Source: Lacunisphaera sp.
Lineage (GTDB): Bacteria; Verrucomicrobiota; Verrucomicrobiia; Opitutales; Opitutaceae
DNA length: 64,000 bases
NCBI GenBank assembly: GCA_029945445.1
Contig: JAQSCO010000014.1
Location: 1-64,000 of the forward strand
Direction of reading: 5' to 3'
This document shows, piece by piece, positions 6,966-14,860 of the stretch (within the stretch, counting starts at the first letter, position 1; each line of letters begins with the position of its first letter). The notes beneath the pieces are model-generated. The model saw only the letters and a list, made by a program, of their open reading frames with translations, was not told the DNA's origin and ran no database searches. Made by a program: the position numbers and the translations under genes.

Positions 6966-7106
6966 TCAGGGCAGGGTGATCTTTTCGGTCGCGTCGGTCA
7001 GCTCGCGCCACTCGGAGATGGCATAAGGCTGGTCGACACCGCCGAAGGTCACGTAGCGCGGCGAGGGGTCGAAATGGACTGCTGCTTCGCGACGCCCCAA
7101 CCCAGG
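6966..7106 (-). pseudogene. pilX tail copy 1 (last ~45 codons only)
   Basis: The minus strand reads VHFDPSPRYVTFGGVDQPYA then ISEWRELTDATEKITLP and stop. The real pilX-like gene ends LHYDTSLRAATFSGADAPYI then ISEWRELTDATEKITLP. The last ~18 codons are almost identical in DNA; further upstream the sequences diverge strongly but stay in frame and align. The copy has no start and is bounded on its 5' side by palindrome B. Confidence 0.75.
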
Positions 7107-7182
7107 GTCATCTATTATATGACATTGGCGGCAGTCGTGCGGGCGGAGCCGGAGCCGGAGCGAGTGTCATATAATAGATGAC
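7107..7182. repeat. TA-core palindrome family B, copy 1
   Basis: The arms GTCATCTATTATATGACA (7107-7124) and its exact complement (7165-7182) are perfect over 18 bases, around a GC-rich 40-base loop. Each arm also contains its own small TGTCAT-type dyad. It directly abuts the 5' end of the tail copy. Confidence 0.8.
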
Positions 7183-7231
7183 ACTGAGTTTCTTGTCCTC
7201 GGGAAAATGAGACTAGGCGGGCGGCGGCCCA

Positions 7232-7337
7232 AAGTAACCTAATAGGTTACTTGTGGCCGGGACACGACAGGGCCGGGAGGGGGAGTCAACCAAGTTGCCG
7301 CGAGGTCGGGTCGCCAAAGTAACCTAATAGGTTACTT
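7232..7337. repeat. Two family-A palindromes in unit 1
   Basis: AAGTAACCTAATAGGTTACTT occurs at 7232-7252 and 7317-7337. The second sits in the same longer context (GTTGCCGCGAGGTCGGGTCG before, CCTTGGCCGAGCAAC after) as the copy at 5987. Confidence 0.8.
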
Positions 7338-7395
7338 GTGCCTTGGCCGAGCAACGCGGGGCCGGCGTCAAGGGGTCCGCCGCGGGCAGCGTGAA

Positions 7396-7826
7396 ATCAG
7401 GGCAGGGTGATCTTTTCGGTCGCGTCGGTCAGCTCGCGCCACTCGGAGATGGCATAAGGCTGGTCGACACCGCCGAAGGTCACGTAGCGCGGCGAGGGGT
7501 CGAAATGGACTGCTGCTTCGCGACGCCCCAACCCAGGGTCATCTATTATATGACATTGGCGGCAGTCGTGCGGGCGGAGCCGGAGCCGGAGCGAGTGTCA
7601 TATAATAGATGACACTGAGTTTCTTGTCCTCGGGAAAATGAGACTAGGCGGGCGGCGGCCCAAAGTAACCTAATAGGTTACTTGTGGCCGGGACACGACA
7701 GGGCCGGGAGGGGGAGTCAACCAAGTTGCCGCGAGGTCGGGTCGCCAAAGTAACCTAATAGGTTACTTGTGCCTTGGCCGAGCAACGCGGGGCCGGCGTC
7801 AAGGGGTCCGCCGCGGGCAGCGTGAA
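7396..7826. repeat. 431-bp tandem duplication, unit 2
   Basis: This is the exact copy of 6965-7395. It ends where the real pilX-like 3' end begins (7827). Palindrome B copy 2 is at 7538-7613 and family-A copies are at 7663-7683 and 7748-7768. Confidence 0.9.
7397..7537 (-). pseudogene. pilX tail copy 2 (identical to copy 1)
   Basis: This is the same 45-codon C-terminal reading frame as 6966-7106, without start or promoter, followed on its 5' side by palindrome B copy 2. Perfect identity between the two copies points to a recent duplication, or possibly to an assembly artefact. Confidence 0.75.
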
Positions 7827-7827
7827 A

Positions 7828-10578
7828 TCAGGGCAGGGTGATCTTTTCGGTCGCGTCGGTCAGCTCACGCCACTCGGAGATGATATACGGGGCATCGGCG
7901 CCGCTGAAGGTAGCGGCGCGGAGTGAGGTGTCATAGTGCAGCGCGCTGCCGGCGTTGGGGAAGACAATATTCTTGGCGGAGACGGCCCCGTAGATCGGCA
8001 CATTATTCCATGTGCTCACATAGGCACTGGGCATGTAGATCACGCCGTAAAAGGGTAACAGGGACCAATAATAGTGAGAACCGGAAGTATTGGCCGTGCT
8101 GGTGCCAATCAGGATGCACTTTTTGGGATCAAGGGTGAGGTTTTGGATGCCGTCGTAGTTGCCGCCACCACTGCTGATGCTACTGCCAACATACAATCTG
8201 CCGCTGATGTGAATCTCGGCCGAACCTGTAGACTTGATTATGATTTTGCAGGAAGAAGTCACAGGGGAAGACTGATTGTAGATCCAGATCTGACCCTGCA
8301 CATCGAGTATAACCGGACCGAGAATAGTGAGATTTGAGCCGTTTTGGTTTAATGTTAAATCGCCACTGATGACATACCGGCTGGGGGTGGTCGCGCCGGG
8401 GGTGCCGATGTTGGTATTGGCGCCAGCGGTCAAGGTCAGGGCCGTGCCGCCGACGACCGTTTGAATGTCAAATTGGGGAATGTAGGGACTCCGGCTGACC
8501 CTCGTCAGATCAATGTTGGCGGAGGGGGCGGTGGGCGCCGCGACCGAAGTCAGGATGGCCGAGCCCCCGTAGGTCCAGACCGGCGCGAAAGGTGTGGTGG
8601 CGGCCGACGGCGCGGCCACATAGCCGTTCAACCGGATGCTGGTCAGCGTCACCGCGTTGCTGGCATTGGTGCCACCGGCCACCACGGCGGCGGATCCGAT
8701 ATTGGCGCTGCCGAAACCAGACGGGGTCGTGTTGTAGGTGCCCAGCGCTGAATCGTAGCTGTCGATCGTGCCGGTCGAAGCCAGGTTCACGAGCGTGGTC
8801 GCACCCAGGGCATTGGGGAAAAGCGGCGCCGGGGCCACCGTGGCCCGCAACTGGGTCTTTATGGTGGCCGTGCCATCGGGCAAGGTGGCCACGCCTTCCG
8901 CATAAATGACCGGCGCCCCTAGGGCGGTCCAGTAGGTCGATTTGTTGGGGGTGACGTTGGTGTTGCTGCTGATGCAGTGATACCAGATGCCACCGTAGCA
9001 CACATACGAACTCGTGGTATAGGCGGTGGCTGAGTTCCACAGATAGGAGGCCCCGGTGGTGCTCACCCAGTAGGTGGCATTGGTCGGGGTCTGGTTGCTG
9101 TGGGCATAGATGCAACGATACCAGGTGCCGCTGTAACTGACGGTGTCATTAAGGCTGTAGGTCTTGGTGGAGTCCCACGTCGCCAACGACTGGGGCGCCA
9201 GCGCCCACCAATCGGTTTTGGTCGCCGGATTCTGGCCGAGGTTACCGGCCTGCAGGCTGAGATACCACGCCCCGTTGTAACTGACCGTGTCGTATGAGCC
9301 GTAGCTCCTCGCGGAATCCCAGACGGGTGACAGAAGCGGGTCGGTGGACCAATACGTCGCATTGGGCGGGGCTTGGTTGGTGTGGGACTGAATGCACTGG
9401 TAGAAACTGCCGCTGCGATAAACCACATCGTTTAAATTATAGGTGGTGCTGGAGGACCAGGCCCAGGAACCGCTCAGCGCATTTTCCCATGAAGCGGTGG
9501 TCGGAGTGCTGGCGCCGGCCGTGATGCAACGATACCAGGTGCCGCTGCCGCTGGCGCTGTAATGCACGACGCTGTTGTAGGCGTAAGAGATACCGCTTCG
9601 CCAGCCCCAGGAAATATACGGGATGGAGTTTGCCACCCATTTTGTCGTGTCGGCATAATCTACGCTGACGTTGGTTCCGGCCTGAATACAGCGATACCAA
9701 ATCGAGTCAGCCGGACAGTATATATAATCGCCGACTGCGAAATTCACACCAATGTAGTAATTCGTCGCTGCGGTGCAAGGAGCCTGAGTGCCCGAGGCCG
9801 TAAGAACCGCGGCCCAATACGTCGTGTTCGACGGTGTGATCGAGCCGCTGCTGGTATGGGCTTTGATGCAATAATACCAAATGCCCGAATCAAAGAGCAT
9901 CGTGCTCAGGGGGTATACGATGTTGGAGGAACTCCAACTGAGCGACATCGACGGTATATAGCACCAATAGGCGTTGGTGGTCGGGGTCTGGTTGGTGTGG
10001 GCCAGAAGGCAGCGATACCAGGTGCCGTTATAGTTCACGACGTCGTATTGGGCATAGGTGATGTCGCTGCTCCACTTCCAGGGGATGGGAGCCTCGGCCC
10101 AATATTTCAGATTGGGCGGGGCGTAGGCCGTATTCGCCGTGAGGCAGCGATACCAGATCCCGTTGTAGCCGACCAAGTCGTTGATGCGGTAGGTGGTGGA
10201 GGAATTCCAGGTCGCGTTGAGCTGGTTGGCATCGTAATTATCAACGCGGATCTTGACGGAGCCGGTCATGCCCTGGCCAAATTTGGTGCTGGGGAAAGTG
10301 ATGGTGCAACTGGCGGTGGTGCCACTGGTGGACCACGTGGCGGTGGTGCCGTTGACCGTCCAGGTGGACCAGCTGCGCGCGTTGAAGGCGCGCAGGGCCT
10401 CGCTCAGTCCCATTTCGGCCAGCTGGGCGCTCGCGCCGGTCTGGGCGCCGCGATTGCTCAGCTGCATGGCGCGGGAACACACGCCCACGTAGCTGGCCAG
10501 CGCGATGCCGAGCACGGCGACGAAGCAGAGTGCGATCAGGACCACGCTGCCGCGGGAGACAAAGGGACGCAGGCTCAT
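7828..10578 (-). CDS. PilX-like pilus-associated protein with nine CBM5/12-like modules
   Basis: This 916-residue protein starts like PilX-type minor pilins: SRGSVVLIALCFVAVLG (residues 8-24) is a single hydrophobic helix without a class III FxxxE cleavage site. Residues 122-554 hold about nine modules of ~48 residues with the pattern W.S...Y...D.V.Y.G.WYRC..A.TN..P....YW, resembling the aromatic-rich chitin-binding CBM5/12 (ChtBD3) fold. Residues 555-916 are Gly/Ser/Thr-rich and may form a beta-helix. It follows the pilW-like gene with a TGATG overlap. A surface or tip adhesin binding polysaccharide is inferred. Copies of its last codons lie just downstream. Confidence 0.7.
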   Translation of the reverse strand: MSLRPFVSRGSVVLIALCFVAVLGIALASYVGVCSRAMQLSNRGAQTGASAQLAEMGLSEALRAFNARSWSTWTVNGTTATWSTSGTTASCTITFPSTKFGQGMTGSVKIRVDNYDANQLNATWNSSTTYRINDLVGYNGIWYRCLTANTAYAPPNLKYWAEAPIPWKWSSDITYAQYDVVNYNGTWYRCLLAHTNQTPTTNAYWCYIPSMSLSWSSSNIVYPLSTMLFDSGIWYYCIKAHTSSGSITPSNTTYWAAVLTASGTQAPCTAATNYYIGVNFAVGDYIYCPADSIWYRCIQAGTNVSVDYADTTKWVANSIPYISWGWRSGISYAYNSVVHYSASGSGTWYRCITAGASTPTTASWENALSGSWAWSSSTTYNLNDVVYRSGSFYQCIQSHTNQAPPNATYWSTDPLLSPVWDSARSYGSYDTVSYNGAWYLSLQAGNLGQNPATKTDWWALAPQSLATWDSTKTYSLNDTVSYSGTWYRCIYAHSNQTPTNATYWVSTTGASYLWNSATAYTTSSYVCYGGIWYHCISSNTNVTPNKSTYWTALGAPVIYAEGVATLPDGTATIKTQLRATVAPAPLFPNALGATTLVNLASTGTIDSYDSALGTYNTTPSGFGSANIGSAAVVAGGTNASNAVTLTSIRLNGYVAAPSAATTPFAPVWTYGGSAILTSVAAPTAPSANIDLTRVSRSPYIPQFDIQTVVGGTALTLTAGANTNIGTPGATTPSRYVISGDLTLNQNGSNLTILGPVILDVQGQIWIYNQSSPVTSSCKIIIKSTGSAEIHISGRLYVGSSISSGGGNYDGIQNLTLDPKKCILIGTSTANTSGSHYYWSLLPFYGVIYMPSAYVSTWNNVPIYGAVSAKNIVFPNAGSALHYDTSLRAATFSGADAPYIISEWRELTDATEKITLP
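8917..10215 (-). repeat. Nine tandem ~48-codon modules inside the pilX-like gene
   Basis: The modules are diverged at DNA level but share WYRC or a variant (WYYC, FYQC, WYHC, WYLS) and a closing YW. Modules 3 and 4 are the most degenerate and have short insertions. Module boundaries fall near residues 122, 167, 212, 270, 325, 374, 421, 469 and 512. Confidence 0.7.
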
Positions 10579-11237
10579 CAGAGGAGGAATTGCCGGTTGC
10601 GGAGGATCAGGCGCGGCGAGGCAAACTGTTGCACCAGGGTCTGGGTGCCATTGAAGCTGTCGCCCTTCTGGACCGTATAGGAAAAGGACAGCTGTTTGAT
10701 GCCAGGCAGGTAGTTCGTGTAGCTCGTGTAGGTATTGCCCGTGGCGTCGTAGTAAGCGAAAGTGAATCCACTGCTCGTGATGTTTTTCACGAGGGTGAGC
10801 GAAGTGACGGTCGTGCCGTCATAGACGCAGCGGGTGAGGGCCTCGCGCGACATCGAGACACTGGTGCCATTGACCGTGACGGCGTCCGAAGTCGTGGAGC
10901 CGGAGATCGCGGTGCTGTTGTAGTAATAGGTGATGGTGTTCGTGCCGGTGCCGGTGGGGAGGGTGAGGGAGACGCGGGTGGCGCTCAGGTTGGCGGTGTC
11001 GGTGAGCCCGCTGGCCATGCGCACATCCTGCGCGAAGTAGGCGAGGGCCCGGCGGGCCTCGCTTTGCAGGCTCTGCTGGTTGACCAGGCGGGCGAGGCTG
11101 CGCCCCATGTAAGTGTAACTGGAAAGGATGGCGGTCATGACCATCAGCGCCAGGCTCATGCCGACGAGCAGTTCGACCAGGCTGAAGCCCCGTGCGGCAC
11201 GCTCAAGGCCCAAGGCGGAGACGGAGTTCCGGTTCAT
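10578..11237 (-). CDS. PilW-like prepilin
   Basis: The 219-residue protein has a class III prepilin signal: a short basic leader ending AARG, then FSLVELLVGMSLALMVMTAI with Glu at +5. ATG 11237 gives a normal 17-residue leader. An in-frame ATG at 11351 overlaps the pilV-like stop (ATGA) and would allow coupled translation, but the extra residues are encoded by REP-like palindrome 11241-11316. The C-terminal part is Thr/Ser-rich with one conserved cysteine. It is probably a minor pilin of the same pilus as its neighbours. Confidence 0.75.
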   Translation of the reverse strand: MNRNSVSALGLERAARGFSLVELLVGMSLALMVMTAILSSYTYMGRSLARLVNQQSLQSEARRALAYFAQDVRMASGLTDTANLSATRVSLTLPTGTGTNTITYYYNSTAISGSTTSDAVTVNGTSVSMSREALTRCVYDGTTVTSLTLVKNITSSGFTFAYYDATGNTYTSYTNYLPGIKQLSFSYTVQKGDSFNGTQTLVQQFASPRLILRNRQFLL

Positions 11238-11240
11238 TCC

Positions 11241-11316
11241 GGTGGAACGCGTTGACCCCAACGCGTTGATCGAGGAATGCGCCGCCCAAAGCGCGTTGGG
11301 GTCAACGCGCTCCACC
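11241..11316. repeat. REP-like palindrome between the pilV- and pilW-like genes
   Basis: The arms GGTGGAACGCGTTGACCCCA... (11241-11265) and its complement (11292-11316) match at 24 of 25 positions. The core is CGCGTTGACCCCAACGCG, itself nearly palindromic. It is open in the pilW frame and sits just before the chosen pilW start, so it could be translated if ATG 11351 is used. Confidence 0.75.
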
Positions 11317-11347
11317 TTGGAGAGAGCAAGATCGAATGGCTGCATCC

Positions 11348-11902
11348 TCATGAGCGCTGGTAACTCAGGCCGAGGCCGTATTTGCTGAAGTAGGCGCACC
11401 CACTGCGGGTGTAAGTGCGGCGGATCGGCGCGGAGGCATTGAAGGAAAGCTGTTCCAGCCAGCTGCCGGTGGCGGCATTGGCGGCCGCGGTCGTGCCGCT
11501 TTTCTGCCAGGTCACGGTGAAGGTCACCTCGCGCATGCTGCCGCTGACCACATCCGCCACCGAGCGCTGCAGCTGGATGTAAGGATTGGTGGCCACCGAA
11601 TAGTCGGTGACCAGCCCGGCGGCGGTGATAGCGGAGGTGAACTGGCTGTCGATCGTGAGCGTGGTCGGTCCGGGCTCGTTGATGCCCGTGCTGCCGTTGG
11701 TCCAGGCGACGTAGCGCAGCTTTTCCAGTTCATGGCTGATGATCTGCGCCGCCAGGGTCTGCCGGCGGGCGGAGGCCAGCATTTCCGAGCCGATCGTGAC
11801 GGCCTGGATCATGCCCATGAAACCCACCACCAGGATGGTGGCGGCCATCATCACCTCGACGAGGGTGAAGCCGGTGGCTTGGTTTCTGAGCTGGGACCGC
11901 AT
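11348..11902 (-). CDS. PilV-like prepilin
   Basis: The 184-residue protein has a leader ending QATG followed by FTLVEVMMAATILVVGFMGM, a textbook class III prepilin cleavage site with Glu at +5. ATG 11902 was chosen to give a 10-residue leader; the frame is open upstream. It is the first of the V-W-X order on this strand. PilV/W/X proteins prime pilus assembly and sit at the tip in other systems. Confidence 0.75.
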   Translation of the reverse strand: MRSQLRNQATGFTLVEVMMAATILVVGFMGMIQAVTIGSEMLASARRQTLAAQIISHELEKLRYVAWTNGSTGINEPGPTTLTIDSQFTSAITAAGLVTDYSVATNPYIQLQRSVADVVSGSMREVTFTVTWQKSGTTAAANAATGSWLEQLSFNASAPIRRTYTRSGCAYFSKYGLGLSYQRS

Positions 11903-12273
11903 GCGTGGGGAAGAGAACCTAATTCCCCTAGGGTTTAGCTTGCTGAGGAGTTGGCGCAAGCGGTGAGTGGAACCGAGGGGATTTCAAACTATGAATTTTT
12001 GCCACAAAAAGCACAAAAGGCGCACAAAAACAAACAAGGGAACTTTGCGGCCAGTGATCTAAAGGCGGCCAATTCAGAGTTGAAGCAATGCGGCGGGAAG
12101 CTGCAGTCACTGACTTGGCGCTGACGTCACCAGCGGCGCTCCGGCATTCAGATTTTTGCGCTTCTTGCGCTTTTTGTGGCCAATTCAGATCAATAACTCC
12201 GCGTGACCAAGGCGCGAGTGAACTCGCTGGCCCACCCAATCGGGGCGTAAAGCCCCTCCTGCAGGGAGACCAC
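11903..12273. repeat. Intergenic region with GCCACAAAAAGC inverted repeat
   Basis: The left arm near 11997-12027 has TTTTTGCCACAAAAAGCACA, and the right arm near 12155-12190 has the complement-like TTGCGCTTTTTGTGGCCAAT. The same arms occur at 17614-17728 with a different interior. No gene is evident. The pilV-like promoter should lie close to 11902. Confidence 0.6.
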
Positions 12274-13401
12274 TCAGTAGCTGCGGGTAACGAGGGCGCC
12301 GGTCTTGTCCCGAAACACGATGAGCTTGTTGGCGAGCTCGAGGTGGTCGAAGGTGATGCCGAGGGCCGCGTTGATCTCCTGGCCCTCATACACGAGGCGC
12401 CGGTCCAGCATGATGCGGTGCGGCGGGCTCTGGAACACGCCGCTGATGTTCTGGTTCACGATCCAGTAGAAAAACGCGGCGTGGACGACGGGCCCGCCGG
12501 CGGGGGATGCGCTGGAGACAACGATGCCGCCGCCGAGCTTCACTTGGGCGGGCGCGACGGGCTCCGGGGGCGGCGCCACGACGACCGGGGCCGCCGGGTC
12601 CTCGGCGAGTTTCTTCTCGGCCATGGCGAGCAGCGCGGCCCGGGAAACGCCTTGCTCGGCCGGGGTGCCTTCGCTCGCGGCGCCGGCTGCGGCCGCCGCG
12701 CGGGCGGCGCTGACCCCGGGGGTGGCGGCGGCCGTGGCGGGCGCGGCGAAGGGATCGATGACCGGTTGCGCGGCGCGGCCCTTCTTCTTTTTGCCCTCCT
12801 CCTCCGCGATGACGCCGTCGAGCAGGCCCACGCGCGCATCGCCGGCGGCGACGACATCCTTGGTCTTGCCGATGGCCTGGGCGGGGATGGCGAGGATCTG
12901 ATTCATCGCCTTGAACGGCGTGGGGCCGCCGCTGCCGTCCTTGGCGCCCTTGGTGGCCCACTCGCGGGCCTTGGGGTTCAGCGCGACCAGCGCACAGTAG
13001 CCCATCACGATCAGCACGGCGAAACCGAAGATCATTTTGACGAGGCAGCCCGCGTAAGCGGGGATGGCGAGGGGTTTCTTGGGGGCCGCCATCGCGAAGT
13101 CGATGGGCGCTGCGGGAGGGCGGGGCGCACCGGTGCCGGCTTCCTGTTGCTGGCTGCTGCCAGCCCGGGACGTGTCCGCCTTACCCGGCGGCACGCCTGC
13201 CGGCCCGGTCTTTGTCCCGGGGACTCCGTGCCCTGCCGGATTCCCGGGCAAACCCGCAGGCAAAGGCGCCGTGGCCGGCGCACTGCTGGGCGGGGGCGGC
13301 GGGAATGGTGCTGCCGTCGGGGGCGGGGGCGGCGGAAACACCGAAGCCGACTGGGGTTTCGGCGGCGTGGGGGTCGCGCCGCTATGTTTTTCATCACTCA
13401 T
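12274..13401 (-). CDS. Proline-rich single-pass membrane protein, unknown function
   Basis: The 375-residue protein has a long Pro/Ala-rich cytoplasmic N-terminus (1-115), one membrane helix (LVKMIFGFAVLIVMGYCALV, about 120-140), an Ala-rich spacer with EEEGKKKKG, and a compact C-terminal domain. That domain (HRIMLDRRLVYEGQEINAAL) resembles small SH3-like periplasmic domains of pilus and secretion accessory proteins such as GspB/PilP. ATG 13401 is the first Met of the coherent protein. Its position between prepilin genes suggests a pilus-related role, which is inference. Confidence 0.6.
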   Translation of the reverse strand: MSDEKHSGATPTPPKPQSASVFPPPPPPTAAPFPPPPPSSAPATAPLPAGLPGNPAGHGVPGTKTGPAGVPPGKADTSRAGSSQQQEAGTGAPRPPAAPIDFAMAAPKKPLAIPAYAGCLVKMIFGFAVLIVMGYCALVALNPKAREWATKGAKDGSGGPTPFKAMNQILAIPAQAIGKTKDVVAAGDARVGLLDGVIAEEEGKKKKGRAAQPVIDPFAAPATAAATPGVSAARAAAAAGAASEGTPAEQGVSRAALLAMAEKKLAEDPAAPVVVAPPPEPVAPAQVKLGGGIVVSSASPAGGPVVHAAFFYWIVNQNISGVFQSPPHRIMLDRRLVYEGQEINAALGITFDHLELANKLIVFRDKTGALVTRSY

Positions 13402-13698
13402 GGGCCGTCCTGTGAGGACAACATCCGCAGGTTCAAACCCAAGTCTAATTTTGAGCCGCGGCTCAGCAGGAGCTGAGCCCTCCATGGATCTTTCACTGCG
13501 CCCAGAATGACTAGCAAGGTGGGCGTCGGTTTCCGCGCCGCCGCCTCTCGCCGATGTGGAAATTGGCGACCACCAAGGCGGGATCAGCGATCCCGCCCTA
13601 CCGTTTAGGACGCGCCGGGCCGAAGAAAACTCTCGCCGAAACCGGACCGATGGACGAAAAACAGCGTCCCGCCTCGCTCCCCCTTTATTCCGCCTCCC
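13402..13698. repeat. Divergent promoter gap with three small repeats
   Basis: GGCTCAGC-AGGA-GCTGAGCC (13460-13479) is a perfect hairpin. Bases 13515-13574 are copy 3 of the GGTGG-CGTCGGTTTCC repeat. Bases 13577-13597, GGCGGGATCAGCGATCCCGCC, form a REP-like palindrome. Promoters for both flanking genes must lie here; none stands out. Confidence 0.6.
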
Positions 13699-14781
13699 AT
13701 GAGCAACAGCCTGAACATCCGCCCCACCGGCGCCCTCGACTTCCTGTCCCTTGGCGCCCTCGTCAACCGCCTCGACCCCGGCATCATTCCCTTCCGCAAG
13801 GCCACGCACTGCGACATCCATGTCAGCGGCGGCGAGTTCAACGTCTCGGCGAACCTCTCCGACTGCTTCCGCCTGAAGACCGGCGTCGCCTCGGCGATGG
13901 TCGACTACCCGGTCGGCGACCTGATCGCCGAGCGCGTGCGCGCGATGGGCGTGAAGCCGTTCTACAAGCAGTTCAAGCACGACGGCGTGCGCGGGCCGAA
14001 CATGGCGACGGTCTACTCCGACCAGGGCCACGGCGTGCGCGCCCCCGTGGTGTTCTACAACCGCAGCAACGAGGCGGCCGGACAGCTCAAGGTCGGCGAC
14101 TTCAACTGGGGCGAGATTTTCGGCGGCGGCGTGCGCTGGTTCCACAGCGGCGGCATCTTTGCCGCGCTGTCCGAGACGACCGGCGAGCTCATCATCGAGG
14201 CGATGAAGGCCGCGAAGGCCGGCGGCGCCATCACTTCCTTCGACCTGAACTACCGCCAGAAACTCTGGGATATCTGGGGCGGCCAGGCCAAGGCCGTGGG
14301 CGTCCTCGCCCGCATCGTCGAGCACGTCGATGTGCTCGTCGGCAACGAGGAGGACCTGCAGAAGGGCCTCGGCATCGAGGGGCAGGACGTCGAGAGCAAG
14401 GGCAAGCTCGATCCGTCCGCGTTCTACGCCGTCATCGAGAAGGCCACCAAGAAATTTCCGAACGTGAAGGCCGTGGCGACGACGCTCCGGGAAGTCCACT
14501 CGACCAACCGCCACACCTGGGGCGCGGTCGCGTGGGTCAACGGCAAGACCTACCAGTCGCCGATGGCGGAGCTCGACGTCGTGGACCGCGTGGGCGGCGG
14601 CGACGGCTACGCGGCCGGTTTCTTTTACGGCCTGCTGAGCGGCGCCTCCGAGCAGGAGTCGGTCAACCTCGGTTGGGCGCATGGCGCGCTGCTCACGACC
14701 TTCCCCGGCGACACGTCGATGGCGACCGTCGAGCAGGTGAAGGCCTTTGCCAAGGGCGGCTCGGCGCGCATCCAGCGCTGA
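13699..14781 (+). CDS. PfkB-family sugar kinase, KdgK paralogue
   Basis: This 360-residue protein aligns along its length with the KDG kinase at 25261-26355 (shared DFNWGEIFG/DFNWDEIFG, SFDLNYR/SYDLNYR, DVLVGNEED/DVMIGNEED, DRVGGGD and PGDTSMAT). The catalytic Asp is kept in GGGDGYAAG. The N-terminal substrate strand reads GALVNRLDPG instead of GEVMLRLDPG, and EYNTSR is replaced by EFNVSA. These differences suggest a related but perhaps different sugar-acid substrate. The gene stands alone, away from the pectin locus, and ends at a hairpin-rich convergent gap. Confidence 0.75.
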   Translation: MSNSLNIRPTGALDFLSLGALVNRLDPGIIPFRKATHCDIHVSGGEFNVSANLSDCFRLKTGVASAMVDYPVGDLIAERVRAMGVKPFYKQFKHDGVRGPNMATVYSDQGHGVRAPVVFYNRSNEAAGQLKVGDFNWGEIFGGGVRWFHSGGIFAALSETTGELIIEAMKAAKAGGAITSFDLNYRQKLWDIWGGQAKAVGVLARIVEHVDVLVGNEEDLQKGLGIEGQDVESKGKLDPSAFYAVIEKATKKFPNVKAVATTLREVHSTNRHTWGAVAWVNGKTYQSPMAELDVVDRVGGGDGYAAGFFYGLLSGASEQESVNLGWAHGALLTTFPGDTSMATVEQVKAFAKGGSARIQR

Positions 14782-14792
14782 GGGGATCGCAA

Positions 14793-14856
14793 TGTGGCAT
14801 CGGCTTCCAGCCGATGAGGCTATCGGTTAAACCCTGCGGCAGGATGCCGCAGCCAC
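14793..14856. repeat. Hairpin pair in a convergent intergenic gap
   Basis: CATCGGCT-TCC-AGCCGATG (14798-14816) and CTGCGGCA-GGA-TGCCGCAG (14834-14852) are two perfect stem-loops between convergent genes. The order resembles 5270-5340. They may help end transcription in both directions. Confidence 0.6.
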
Positions 14857-14860
14857 ACAA

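Larger units (their letters stand above)
6965..7395. repeat. 431-bp tandem duplication, unit 1
   Basis: Bases 6965-7395 are identical to 7396-7826 over all 431 positions when read side by side. The unit contains, from the left, the 45-codon pilX-tail copy (minus strand), an 18-bp-armed palindrome (family B), and two family-A palindromes with their flanks. The first ~54 bases of the unit also match the true pilX-like 3' end starting at 7827, so three copies of this end stand in a row at exactly 431-base spacing. Confidence 0.9.

Noticed and set aside
6574-7011. Longer start for the PIN protein
   Set aside because: The extra part is antitoxin gene and palindrome DNA read in another frame; GTG 6573 fits the GTGA overlap and the PIN fold start.
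6965-7826. CRISPR-like array
   Set aside because: The units are 431 bases and identical, without short repeats and variable spacers, and no cas genes are near.
8917-10215. DNA-level tandem repeat able to slip
   Set aside because: The nine modules are too diverged at DNA level to act as a slippage repeat; they are a protein-domain repeat only.
13402-14682. Upstream extension of the proline-rich membrane protein frame across the kinase gene
   Set aside because: The part beyond ATG 13401 is antisense to the PfkB kinase and passes through repeats.
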